From Streptomyces sp. NBC_01454 (GTDB lineage: Bacteria; Actinomycetota; Actinomycetes; Streptomycetales; Streptomycetaceae): 64,000 nucleotides of DNA. Position numbers and translations under genes: made by a program. How positions within the stretch are numbered: position 1 is the stretch's first letter; every line of letters begins with the position of its first letter. The stretch covers positions 6,758,001 to 6,822,000 of the forward strand of contig NZ_CP109460.1 of assembly GCF_036227565.1 (NCBI RefSeq), written 5' to 3'. Shown here one piece after another: positions 27,584 through 35,798 of this stretch. Below the pieces are notes generated by a model that searched no databases, had not been told where the DNA came from, and worked only from the letters and a program-made list of their open reading frames with translations.

Positions 27584-28921
27584 ATGGAGCCCAATACCCT
27601 GCTCGACGCGGTTCTCGACGAGGCCGGCATCTCGCACGCGGGGCTGGCCGCACGGATCAACCAGCTCGGCCGCCGTCGCGGACTGGCGCTGCGGTACGAA
27701 CACACCGCGGTGGCCCGGTGGCTGAAGGGCCAGCGGCCGCGCGGGCAGGTACCGGACCTGATCTGCGAGATCCTCGGCGAACGGCTGCACCGGCCGGTCG
27801 GGCTGGACGACATCGGGCTGAGCGGACCGGGCGCCCGGAGCAGCGCGGACACCCCGCTCTCCGGATTCGTCGAGCGGGCCACCGCGCTGTGGCGCTCCGA
27901 CGAGCAGCAGCGGCCGCACATCCTCGACGCGCCCGCGCTGACCGGTACCTCGGCGGTCATCCCCGTATGGGAGTGGGAGAACCCGCCCGAGGACTCCGAT
28001 GTGTCCCGCGACGGGCTGACGCGCGTCGGCATGGCCGACATCGAGATGCTGCGCGCCGCCCGGACGCACTACGAGACGATGTACCGGAAGGCGGGTGGTA
28101 TCGCTACCAGAGCACGCATCGTGGGATTCCTCAACGCCGAGGCGGCGCCGCTGCTGCGGGGCAGCTACAGCGATGCGACGGGGCGTCAGCTCCACCGGGC
28201 GACCGGTGGACTGGTCGCGGTCGCCGGCATCTGCGCGTACGACTCGGACGCTCTCGGGCTGGCCCAGCGCTACTTCCATCAGGCGCTGCGGCTGGCCAAG
28301 GCCAGCGGGGACCGCGGCCTCGGCGCGTATGTCATCGCGCTGCTGGTCAATCAGTCCCTCTTCGTACGGGAATACCGCCAGGCGGTCGCCTTCGCGGAGG
28401 CGGCGCTGCGGGCCGCGGGCCCGCAGATCACCCCGGCGCTCGCCGCGGACCTCTACGCGATGCAGGCCAAGTCCTACGCCCGGCTCGGCGACGGCGCCAG
28501 CGCGCTGTCGTGCATCCGGCGTGCGGAGGCGGCCGCGGAGCGCATCCGGCCCGGGCAGGAGCCGGCCGAGACGGGCTATGTCCAGCCCGGCCTGGTGAAC
28601 GTACAAGTGGCGGAGGCGCTGCTGAGCCTCGGCGACCTGCGGGCCGCCCGGGAACAGGCGGACGCCGCCGTCGACACCCCCGCACACGACCGCGGCCGGG
28701 TCCACCGGCTGGCCATGCTCACCCATATCGAGCTGCGCCAAGGCGACGCGGACCGGGCCGTGGCCGATGCCGCGCAGATGACGGAGCAGGCTCGGGGCAT
28801 GGAGTCGCACCGGCTGCGGGACCGGCTGCGGGCGGTGCGCGAGCATCTGGCCAGGACCGGGAGCTCCGCGACGGACGCGGCTGCCGATCTCATCGACGAG
28901 GTGCTGCGCGTTCCGCTGTAG
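27584..28921 (+). CDS. NsdA-like regulator: N-terminal DNA-binding-like domain plus helical repeats
   Basis: A 445-residue protein. Residues about 1-75 (LLDAVLDEAGISHAGLAARINQLGRRRGL...YEHTAVARWLKGQRPR) resemble an XRE-type helix-turn-helix. Residues about 200-430 form a run of helical, TPR-like repeats (YFHQALRLAKASGD, AVAFAEAALRAAG, AREQADAAV). This architecture matches NsdA and its paralogues, which repress aerial growth and antibiotic production in Streptomyces. Family membership is from memory, and the ligand is unknown. Its own promoter carries the TTCACAC palindrome (27473-27489). A NUDIX gene follows 60 bp downstream and may be co-transcribed. Confidence 0.7.
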   Translation: MEPNTLLDAVLDEAGISHAGLAARINQLGRRRGLALRYEHTAVARWLKGQRPRGQVPDLICEILGERLHRPVGLDDIGLSGPGARSSADTPLSGFVERATALWRSDEQQRPHILDAPALTGTSAVIPVWEWENPPEDSDVSRDGLTRVGMADIEMLRAARTHYETMYRKAGGIATRARIVGFLNAEAAPLLRGSYSDATGRQLHRATGGLVAVAGICAYDSDALGLAQRYFHQALRLAKASGDRGLGAYVIALLVNQSLFVREYRQAVAFAEAALRAAGPQITPALAADLYAMQAKSYARLGDGASALSCIRRAEAAAERIRPGQEPAETGYVQPGLVNVQVAEALLSLGDLRAAREQADAAVDTPAHDRGRVHRLAMLTHIELRQGDADRAVADAAQMTEQARGMESHRLRDRLRAVREHLARTGSSATDAAADLIDEVLRVPL

Positions 28922-28981
28922 GGATTGTCTGCCCGGGCTCGTGTCACCTTTGCCGGCACCACAGCGGAAGGTGGCAGTTAC

Positions 28982-29512
28982 GTGCGTTGGAACAATCTCA
29001 GCGAAAAGCCCGTCTATGCGAATCCCTGGTTCCGGGTCAATCTGGCCGATGTGGAGCTGCCGGACGGCCGTCACCTGGATCACTATCTGATCCGGATGCG
29101 GCCCGTCGCCATCGCCACAGTGGTCAATGAGGCCAACGAGGTGCTGCTGCTGTGGCGGCACCGGTTCATCACCGACACCTGGGGCTGGGAGCTGGCCGCC
29201 GGTGTCGTCGAGGACGGCGAGGACCTCGCGGCGGCGGCCGCCCGGGAGATGGAGGAGGAGACCGGGTGGCGCCCGGGACCCCTCCACCATCTCCTCACGG
29301 TCGAGCCGTCCAACGGCCTCACCGATGCGCGGCATCACATCTACTGGTCCGACCAGGCTGAGTACACCGGTCCGCCTCTGGACGGTTTCGAGTCCGAGCG
29401 GCGGGAGTGGGTGTCGTTGAAGCTGGTGCCCGACATGGTGGCGCGAGGGGAGGTGCCGGCCGCCAACATGGCCGCCGCCCTGCTGATGCTGCATCACATC
29501 CGGCTCGGCTGA
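28982..29512 (+). CDS. NUDIX hydrolase
   Basis: A 176-residue NUDIX protein. The pyrophosphatase box is intact: Gly-x5-Glu-x7-Arg-Glu-x2-Glu-Glu-x-Gly lies in GVVEDGEDLAAAAAREMEEETGW (about residues 78-100, GVVEDG to EEETGW). It resembles the ADP-ribose pyrophosphatase subgroup, where the substrate is typically a nucleoside diphosphate linked to another moiety. The start GTG 28982 follows GGAAGG. It lies downstream of the NsdA-like regulator in the same direction. Confidence 0.85.
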   Translation: MRWNNLSEKPVYANPWFRVNLADVELPDGRHLDHYLIRMRPVAIATVVNEANEVLLLWRHRFITDTWGWELAAGVVEDGEDLAAAAAREMEEETGWRPGPLHHLLTVEPSNGLTDARHHIYWSDQAEYTGPPLDGFESERREWVSLKLVPDMVARGEVPAANMAAALLMLHHIRLG

Positions 29513-29542
29513 CCGCCGACGGCCGGTGACCGTGGCCGGCGG

Positions 29543-29800
29543 TCACCGGCCCATGGCCTGCCACACCGCCACCGCCAGCGCCGCGAGTCCCGTGAGTGCG
29601 GCGAGGGAGGGCAGTGGCCAGCGGGCGCTCTCCAGCTGCGTGATGCGCACCTGCAGTTCCTCCGCGTCACGCGCCTGCTGCGCCGAGCGCTGTGCCAGCA
29701 GCGCGAGTTGACCGTCGACCCGGGCGTTGCCGACGTCGTGGAGGCGTCTCAACTCGGCTAAGTCGGCGATCACCGGATCGGTTCGGGGGTGGGCGGTCAC
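29543..29800 (-). CDS. Small coiled-coil membrane-anchored protein with a TTA codon
   Basis: An 85-residue protein. A probable amphipathic coiled-coil (about 10-60, with heptad Leu and LLAQRSAQQARDAEELQVRITQLE) is followed by one C-terminal transmembrane helix (LAALTGLAALAVAVWQAM). I do not recognise a family. The start GTG 29800 is chosen because GAGGAG precedes it; ATG 29842 is possible. Codon 14 (29759-29761) is TTA, implying bldA-tRNA dependence. The strong palindrome at 29912-29928 lies upstream. The topology (soluble coil inside, tail anchor) suggests a scaffolding or sensor-partner role, but this is speculation. Confidence 0.65.
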   Translation of the reverse strand: MTAHPRTDPVIADLAELRRLHDVGNARVDGQLALLAQRSAQQARDAEELQVRITQLESARWPLPSLAALTGLAALAVAVWQAMGR

Positions 29801-29842
29801 GGTCCGCTCCTCATTCCTTCGTGTCGCGAGTGCGTTGTCCAT

Positions 29843-30375
29843 ACGGAGAACAGTCAACTGCGCTGCGGCGACGGGCGGGAGCGTGTGCGGCGGGGAGATG
29901 CTGGTCCGAGTTTCACACCCCGTGTGAAGTGACCCGGGGTGACGGGCGGCGCGGGGGGTTCGTACGGGGTGTGAATCGCGCACCCCCACCGGGGCGGTTC
30001 ACACTCTCCCCCTCGCGCCCGCACGGGAGTTGACTCCAAGGTGCCACGGGGGCCGACGCCGGCGGACGGGCGCCCGCCGGCCCGGGGCCCGCCCGCCGGT
30101 TTTCCCCCGAGCGGCGGGTGGGCGCCCCGCGGGCCCTCGGCCTCGGCCGAATGATCCGCGGTGAGGTGACGTCTCGAGCCGGACGTGATCCGGAGGCAAC
30201 GGAGCGGGTGCGGCGCACCATCGCACCTACGCCCTGTGAGCTGCGTCACTCACCGCCGGCCGCTCGCGCACGTCAATTGCCTGGCCAGCGCCCGTCTTCC
30301 CCCTCCACCGACCGCTTGTTGGCTGGATACGTCAGTAATATGTCATTGCAGCCAGTGTGAGGGTCAATACAGGCT
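29843..30375. other. Long regulatory gap upstream of the ThDP/KAS III unit
   Basis: About 530 bases without a convincing gene; short antisense frames here have no ribosome site or conserved feature. It contains the 17-bp palindrome (29912-29928), two more half-sites (29969-29975 and 29998-30004), and an unusually A/T-rich final segment (30310-30380) that probably holds the promoter of the GlxA-like gene. Confidence 0.6.
29912..29928. promoter_or_regulatory. Perfect TTCACAC-CCC-GTGTGAA operator
   Basis: A perfect 7-bp inverted repeat with a 3-base spacer, about 110 bp upstream of the small membrane protein gene. It is nearly identical to the site at 27473-27489. Further half-sites, GTGTGAA at 29969-29975 and TTCACAC at 29998-30004, follow in everted orientation. 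Confidence 0.6.
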
Positions 30376-31401
30376 GTGATCGTGTTCGAGCGACGTGTTG
30401 TTGTGGTGGTGTACGCGGGGGCGATGGCCCTGGACATCACCGGACCGATTGAAGTGTTCGATACCGCCAACCGGCTCCTGGGCCCGTCGGGCGCCCCCTA
30501 CCGTGTCGACTTCGTCTCCGCCGACGCGCCGCTGGTGCGCACGAGTTCAGGAGTGGTGGTGGCAGCCGCGCCCCTGGAGGCGGGACAGGGGCCGATCGAC
30601 ACGCTCCTCGTGCCGGGCGGCTGGAGTCTGCACGACGCACTGCTTGACCGGGGACTGATCTCCTGGATCGGCGGGGCGGCGGCCCGGTCGCGCAGAGTCG
30701 CCTCCGTGTGCGGCGGATCCTTTCTGCTGGCCGAGGCGGGCCTCCTCGACGGCAGACGCGCCACCACCCACTGGGCGTACAGCGAAGCGATGGCGGGCCG
30801 CTATCCGGAGGTGACGGTGGACGCCGAGCCGATCTTCGTCTGGGACGGCCCCTTCGTGACCTCCGCGGGCGTGTCGACGGGTATCGACATGGCGCTGGCT
30901 CTGGTGGAGGCCGATCACGGTGCGGCCCTCGCGCTGGAGACGGCACGGTTTCTGGTGCTGTTCCTCAAACGGCACGGAGGGCAGTCCCAGTACAGCGCAG
31001 TGCTCGACGCCCAGTTGGCCGATCATCCGCCGATCAGGGCTGCGCAGGAGTGGATTCTCGGCAACCTGCACAACCCGCTGCCGGTGGCCGAGATCGCCCG
31101 GCAGGCCCACATGAGTGAGCGCAACTTCGCCCGTGTCTTCCGGCGCGAGGTGGGCACGACACCCGGCCAGTACGTCGAGCGGACGCGCATCGCCCACGCA
31201 CGCGAACTGCTGGAGACCACCGAACTGACGATCGGCCAGATCGCGGGCCGCTGCGGATTCGCCGCCCCCGAGACCTTCTTCCGTTCCTTCGCGCGAACCC
31301 TGGGACTCACCCCCAGGGAATACCGGCACCGCTTTCAGGTCATCTCGCCGGCCGGCCTCGTCGACGACCGGCACCACGAGAGGGACAGGAGCCCCGTATG
31401 A
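30376..31401 (+). CDS. GlxA-family regulator: DJ-1/PfpI domain plus AraC helix-turn-helix
   Basis: A 341-residue regulator. The N-terminal DJ-1/PfpI-like domain (about 1-190) keeps the nucleophile-elbow style SVCGGSFLLAEAG, although its sensing role is unknown. The C-terminal AraC domain (about 225-325) has two helix-turn-helix units, PVAEIARQAHMSERNFARVFRRE and TIGQIAGRCGFAAPETFFRSF. The start GTG 30376 is poorly supported by a ribosome site; GTG 30382 is an alternative. Its stop overlaps the ATG of the ThDP gene (ATGA at 31398-31401), so the regulator is made from the same message as the pathway it probably controls. Confidence 0.82.
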   Translation: MIVFERRVVVVVYAGAMALDITGPIEVFDTANRLLGPSGAPYRVDFVSADAPLVRTSSGVVVAAAPLEAGQGPIDTLLVPGGWSLHDALLDRGLISWIGGAAARSRRVASVCGGSFLLAEAGLLDGRRATTHWAYSEAMAGRYPEVTVDAEPIFVWDGPFVTSAGVSTGIDMALALVEADHGAALALETARFLVLFLKRHGGQSQYSAVLDAQLADHPPIRAAQEWILGNLHNPLPVAEIARQAHMSERNFARVFRREVGTTPGQYVERTRIAHARELLETTELTIGQIAGRCGFAAPETFFRSFARTLGLTPREYRHRFQVISPAGLVDDRHHERDRSPV

Positions 31402-33170
31402 CCAGCACGACCGCGAACCTGCGCGACGCGGAAACGGTACGCCTGGTCGACCATCTGGTCGCGGAACTCGCCAGGGCCGGCGTCACCCACTTATTCGGCG
31501 TCGGCGGCGCGAACATCGAGGACCTGTATGACGCCGTGCACCGCTGCGGCACCGTCCGTGGCGTCGTCGCCAAACACGAGTTCTCCGCCGTCACCATGGC
31601 CGACGGATACGCCCGCACCACCGGGCGCCTCGGCGTCGTTGCCGCCACCTCGGGTGGTGGGGCGATGAATCTCGTACCGGGCCTGGCGGAGGCCCATGCC
31701 TCGCGGGTGCCCGTGCTGGCCCTGGTGGGCCAGCCGCCGACCGGTCAGGAAGGCCGGGGGGCGTTCCAGGACTCCAGCGGCAAGGCGGGCTCCTTCGACG
31801 CGCGGGAGGTTTTCGCCCCCGTCTCCCGGTTCTGCGTCCGGGTGGATGACGCGGACTCGCTCGTGCAGTTGCTGCCCCGGGCAGTGGCGGCGGCCCAGGC
31901 CGATCCGCGCGGGCCGGCCGTACTGCTGTTACCCAAGGACGTGCAGCAGGCACAGATCCGGGTGCCCGGCCGTGGCGCGGTCCCGGCACCGTGCGTGCCG
32001 GCGCCGACCGCGCCGACCGCGCGGATCGACGGAGCCGCTCTCACCACCGTGTCGGACACCCTTCGCAAGGCCGGCCGCGTCCTGGTGATCGCCGGTGAGG
32101 ATCTCGCCGCCGCGCACGCGCGTACGGAGCTGGCCGAACTGGCCCGGCGCCTCGGGGCATGGGTCGCGGTCACCCCGGACGCCAAGGACGTCTTCGACAA
32201 CCGTGATCCCCGATTCGCAGGCGTGGCCGGGGTGATGGGCCACGCCAACGTCGAAGACTGTCTGCGGCGGGCCGACGTATGCCTGCTGGTCGGTACCCGG
32301 CTGCCGCTCCTGGCACGCGGCGGACTCGACCGGGCCCTGGCCACCACCGACGTCGTCTGCCTCGGCCCCGAACCGCCGTTCGTGGCAGGCACCGCGCTGG
32401 GCGGGAACCTGCGGGACGCGCTGCGCGCGGTGACCGCCCGCCTGCCGCCCGGTCCACGTCCCTGCCCGCCGCACGCCGGTCCCCTTCCCACCTCCATGCC
32501 GGGCCCGCTTTCCCGGGCCCGTGGGCGAACCCTCCCCTACCGTCAGGCGGTCGCCGCGGTGGAGGCGGCGCTGCCCCAGGACGCACACGTCTTCGTGGAT
32601 GCCGGCAACGCGGGGGCCAGCGCCATCCATCTGCTCCCGGCACCGCGCCGCGGCCGCTTCGTGGTGGCACTCGGCATGGGTGGCATGGGCTACACCTTCG
32701 GTGCCGGCATCGGCGCCGCGCTCGCCACCGGCCGACGCACCTACGTCCTCGCCGGGGACGGGGCCTTCTTCATGCACGGGATGGAAGTGCACACCGCCGT
32801 GGAGTACGCCGCGCCCGTGACCTTCGTGATCTTCAACAACAACGCCCACGCCATGTGCGCGCTGCGCGAGGAGTTCTTGCAGGGCGGCGTCCGCGACGAC
32901 GACCTGTTCGCCCGGACCGACCTCGCCGCCGGAGTGGCCGCCGCCTTCCCGTCCCTGGATGCCACCGGGGCCCGCGACGCGGCGCAGCTGCGCACGGCGC
33001 TGCTGCGCGGCAATGCGGGCGGCGGTCCCGCGTTCGTCGCGGTGGACTGCGACCCGCGGGAGATCCCGCCGTTCCTCCCCTTCCAGTCCTTCACCCACAT
33101 CGCCGAGAGCGTCAACGGCACCGAGAACGAGGAGAGTTCGGATGAGCGAGGAGTCGTCCACGTTGGCTGA
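31398..33170 (+). CDS. ThDP-dependent acetolactate synthase-like enzyme with two TTA codons
   Basis: A 590-residue enzyme with the three-domain layout of acetolactate synthase/benzoylformate decarboxylase. The cofactor-activating Glu is in AKHEFSAVTMADGYAR (about residue 62), the central domain runs about 205-345, and the ThDP-Mg motif is GDGAFFMHGMEVHTA...FNNN (about 454-480). Primary acetolactate synthase is unlikely, because no small subunit or ilv genes are near and the neighbours are an SRPBCC protein and a KAS III. It could decarboxylate a 2-keto acid and form an acyloin. Codons 32 (31491-31493) and 178 (31929-31931) are TTA. The 3' end overlaps the next gene by 29 bp. Confidence 0.82.
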   Translation: MTSTTANLRDAETVRLVDHLVAELARAGVTHLFGVGGANIEDLYDAVHRCGTVRGVVAKHEFSAVTMADGYARTTGRLGVVAATSGGGAMNLVPGLAEAHASRVPVLALVGQPPTGQEGRGAFQDSSGKAGSFDAREVFAPVSRFCVRVDDADSLVQLLPRAVAAAQADPRGPAVLLLPKDVQQAQIRVPGRGAVPAPCVPAPTAPTARIDGAALTTVSDTLRKAGRVLVIAGEDLAAAHARTELAELARRLGAWVAVTPDAKDVFDNRDPRFAGVAGVMGHANVEDCLRRADVCLLVGTRLPLLARGGLDRALATTDVVCLGPEPPFVAGTALGGNLRDALRAVTARLPPGPRPCPPHAGPLPTSMPGPLSRARGRTLPYRQAVAAVEAALPQDAHVFVDAGNAGASAIHLLPAPRRGRFVVALGMGGMGYTFGAGIGAALATGRRTYVLAGDGAFFMHGMEVHTAVEYAAPVTFVIFNNNAHAMCALREEFLQGGVRDDDLFARTDLAAGVAAAFPSLDATGARDAAQLRTALLRGNAGGGPAFVAVDCDPREIPPFLPFQSFTHIAESVNGTENEESSDERGVVHVG

Positions 33171-33795
33171 CATCCCCGGTCTGCTACGGATCGAGAACGC
33201 CGGCAAGGAGGAACTGACCGCCCACTGCATGGAACTCACCCACGCCGTCTACCCCCACCATCAGGTCTACGGGCGGTACTGCACCATCCACGAGTACGTC
33301 GACTGCCCCCCGGAGGCGGCCTACGACTACCTGCGTCAGGGGCACCACCTTCAGGAGTGGACCTGCAGCCTGCGGGACTTCGCGCCCTCCGGCACGCCGG
33401 GGCTGTGGGTCGGCCGCGACCGGCTCGAGGACGACACCAGGATCTACTGCGAGGTGGTCGCCCGCCCCGAGGCCATGACCGTGGACTACCACTGCTCGTG
33501 GGACCAGGGCGAGAAGCTGTGGATGATCTACCTGATGCGCGTCGTCCCGGCCCGGCTGGTGCTGGACGAGCCAGGTTCGGTGATCACCTGGACCAACTGC
33601 CGCCACCCCTACTACGACACCAACCCGCATCCCGAGAAGGCGCCCCGCTCGGACCGGCCCTGGGTGGGCGACTACTGGGACCTCTTCTACGCGGGGCACA
33701 CCGTGGAGATGAACAACCTCAAGGCGATCCTGGAACACCGTCACCGCAACGGCCTGCCGGTCAGCGTGGCTCCGTCAAGGGCGGTGGCGCAGTGA
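33142..33795 (+). CDS. SRPBCC-like protein, putative cyclase or ligand-binding protein
   Basis: A 217-residue soluble protein. The segment YGRYCTIHEYVDCPPEAAYDYLRQGHHLQEWTCSLRDF (about 36-73, from YGRYC to LRDF) and the following beta-rich stretch look like the start-domain/SRPBCC fold used by aromatases, cyclases and lipid binders. I assign it by pattern, not by a specific motif. The start ATG 33142 lies behind GAGGAGAG and overlaps the ThDP gene by 29 bp; its stop overlaps the KAS III start (GTGA at 33792-33795). Coupling on both sides means it belongs to the pathway. Confidence 0.6.
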   Translation: MSEESSTLADIPGLLRIENAGKEELTAHCMELTHAVYPHHQVYGRYCTIHEYVDCPPEAAYDYLRQGHHLQEWTCSLRDFAPSGTPGLWVGRDRLEDDTRIYCEVVARPEAMTVDYHCSWDQGEKLWMIYLMRVVPARLVLDEPGSVITWTNCRHPYYDTNPHPEKAPRSDRPWVGDYWDLFYAGHTVEMNNLKAILEHRHRNGLPVSVAPSRAVAQ

Positions 33796-34811
33796 CGACG
33801 GTCAGCCTCACCGACGTCGCGAGCTACCTTCCCGGCGAACCGGTGCCCGCGGAGTTCTACACCGAGTACCCCGGAGCCGAGGACAAACTCCGTGACCACC
33901 CCATGTTCAAGGTCCCGCCGTCACGCCACCACGTGGCCTCGGACGAGACGAACGCGGACATGGTCGAACGCGCCGTACAGCCTCTGATCGAACGGCACGG
34001 CAGGCAGGAGATCCGCGGCGTCGACGTGCTGTTGGTGCACAGTCAGTTGCCGGACCTGCCGTTCGTGGGTGCCGGCACCGAGGTGGCGCGCCGCCTCGGC
34101 CTGAACCCGGAGTGGCTCGTCGACGTGGCCAACGCGGGCTGCGCCTCCTTCGTGTACATGCTGAAGCTGGCCCGGCAGATCCTCACCACCACCGACGCGA
34201 GGAGCGCCCTGATCTGCAATGCCCAAAGCGCCGCGGGTCAGTGGTTCACCCAGTCCCAGGTGCGCCGGCTCGCTCAGGCCGCGATACCGGGAGACGGCTG
34301 CGGTGTGGGGTATGTGACGACGTCGTCCGGCGCACCGGTCCTCGACGTGGAGACCCGGCACATCGGCGGTTACGCCGGGGACATGACCCTGGCGGTCGAC
34401 GACGGTCGCAAGTACTGGGAGCCGGGAGAGTCCCAGCTGCGGATCGGGTTCACCGACGCCAGCGTCGCCAAGGTCCTGGCACGCGGGAACCGCCTCGTTC
34501 CGGAGGTGGTCACCGATCTGTGCCGGCGGCTCGGCGTGGCGACCACCGACATCGACGTCCTCATCACCAACCAGCCCAACCGCACCTTTCTACGGAACTG
34601 GCGGGAGGCACTGCAACTACCGGACGAGCGGCACCTGAACACCTTCGACGCGTACGGGAATCTGTTCGGCGCGGCGATCCCGATCACCCTGGACCACGCG
34701 ATCTGCTCCCGGCAGGTCGAGGACGGCGATCTGGTGGTGCTCGGAGGATTCGCCCACGCGGGCGACTTCGCCGGTGCCGTCGCCGTCCGCTGGCACGGTG
34801 GACGGAACTGA
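33792..34811 (+). CDS. KAS III-like ketosynthase/acyltransferase lacking the catalytic His
   Basis: A 339-residue thiolase-fold protein of the FabH group. The active-site Cys is C117 in NAGCASFVYML, and the Asn is N290 in YGNLFGAAIP. The position of the catalytic His (normally in a PHQAN-like motif) is N260 in ITNQPN. Loss of this His argues against normal decarboxylative condensation and favours acyl transfer or a different chemistry. It is not next to other fatty-acid genes. It is the last gene of the regulator-ThDP-SRPBCC-KAS III unit and is followed by a strong bidirectional terminator. Confidence 0.8.
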   Translation: MTTVSLTDVASYLPGEPVPAEFYTEYPGAEDKLRDHPMFKVPPSRHHVASDETNADMVERAVQPLIERHGRQEIRGVDVLLVHSQLPDLPFVGAGTEVARRLGLNPEWLVDVANAGCASFVYMLKLARQILTTTDARSALICNAQSAAGQWFTQSQVRRLAQAAIPGDGCGVGYVTTSSGAPVLDVETRHIGGYAGDMTLAVDDGRKYWEPGESQLRIGFTDASVAKVLARGNRLVPEVVTDLCRRLGVATTDIDVLITNQPNRTFLRNWREALQLPDERHLNTFDAYGNLFGAAIPITLDHAICSRQVEDGDLVVLGGFAHAGDFAGAVAVRWHGGRN

Positions 34812-34867
34812 GCGCTGGACCTCGCCGGACAGCACGCGTGAGCCCGCTCGGGCGCCGCACGGCCCGC

Positions 34868-34906
34868 TGGCGCTGCTCCAGGTGAACTCACCCTGGAACA
34901 GCGCCA
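34868..34906. terminator. Bidirectional terminator between KAS III and 3-hydroxyacyl-CoA dehydrogenase
   Basis: A near-perfect long stem, TGGCGCTG..TCCAGG paired with CCTGGA..CAGCGCCA, is centred between two convergent stops. It closes the accessory biosynthetic unit. Confidence 0.75.
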
Positions 34907-34928
34907 GTTGACGGCTTCGCGAGACTTC

Positions 34929-35798
34929 CTAGTACGGGTAGAAGCCCGAACCGGACTTCCGCCCCAGGCGGCCCGCGTCGACCATGCGGGCGAGCAGCGG
35001 GGGAGCGGCGTAGAGCGGCTCCTTGTACTCCTCGTACATGGAGGCGGCGACCGAGGCCACGGTGTCCAGGCCGATCAGGTCGCTCAGCTTGAGCGGGCCC
35101 ATCGGGTGGGCGCAGCCCATTTCCATGCCGTTGTCGATGTCCTCGCGGCTGGCGATGCCCGACTCGAACATCCGGATCGCGGAGAGCAGATACGGGATGA
35201 GCAGGGCGTTGACGACGAAGCCCGAGCGGTCCTGGGCGCGGATCGCATGCTTGCCCAGGATGTCCTGGACCAGTCCCTCGGAGCGCTTGATGGTCTCCTC
35301 GCCGGTGGTCAGCGCGGGGATCAGCTCGACCAGCTTCTGGACCGGCGCCGGGTTGAAGAAGTGGATCCCGATGACCTGGTCGGGGCGGGAGGTGGCGACC
35401 GCCAGCTTCACCAGGGGGATGGACGAGGTGTTGGAGGCCAGGATGGCGTCCGGCCGGGTGATCACCTGGTCGAGGATCTGGAAGATCTCGGTCTTGACCT
35501 GCTCGTTCTCCACCACGGCCTCGATGACGAGATCACGGTCGGCGAATTCGCCGAGGTCGGTGGTGAAGCTGAGCCGGCCGAGCGTGGTGTCGCGCTCCTC
35601 GTCGGTGATCTTGCCGCGTTCGGCGGCCTTGCCGAGGGAGTTGGTCAAGCGGGTGCGCCCCAGCTCCAGTGCTTCGCCGGTGGTCTCGGCGACCATGACG
35701 TCCAGCCCGGCGCGGGCGCACACCTCGGCGATGCCTGCGCCCATCTGGCCGCAGCCGACCACTCCGACGCGTGCAATGTCGGCAAATGTGTCCGTCAC
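34929..35798 (-). CDS. 3-hydroxybutyryl-CoA dehydrogenase
   Basis: A 289-residue NAD-dependent 3-hydroxyacyl-CoA dehydrogenase of the short, single-function type (FadB2/Hbd). An N-terminal Rossmann domain with VGVVGCGQMGAGIAEV and the family signature IGIHFFNPAPVQKLVELI (catalytic His) is followed by the helical C-domain with DRSGFVVNALLIPYLLSA and CAHPMGPLKLSDLIGLD. It works in butyrate/PHB or fatty-acid metabolism and supplies C4 units. The start is GTG 35798. It is transcribed alone, divergent from a GH10-like gene. Confidence 0.92.
   Translation of the reverse strand: MTDTFADIARVGVVGCGQMGAGIAEVCARAGLDVMVAETTGEALELGRTRLTNSLGKAAERGKITDEERDTTLGRLSFTTDLGEFADRDLVIEAVVENEQVKTEIFQILDQVITRPDAILASNTSSIPLVKLAVATSRPDQVIGIHFFNPAPVQKLVELIPALTTGEETIKRSEGLVQDILGKHAIRAQDRSGFVVNALLIPYLLSAIRMFESGIASREDIDNGMEMGCAHPMGPLKLSDLIGLDTVASVAASMYEEYKEPLYAAPPLLARMVDAGRLGRKSGSGFYPY

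Noticed and set aside
29854..30249. A minus-strand 131-codon frame in the long gap before the GlxA-like gene
   Set aside because: No ribosome site, no recognisable segment, Pro/Arg-rich composition, and it covers operator-like palindromes.
31398..33170. Annotation as primary acetolactate synthase (ilvB)
   Set aside because: No regulatory subunit or ilvC nearby, coupling to SRPBCC and KAS III genes, and TTA codons unusual for a housekeeping gene.
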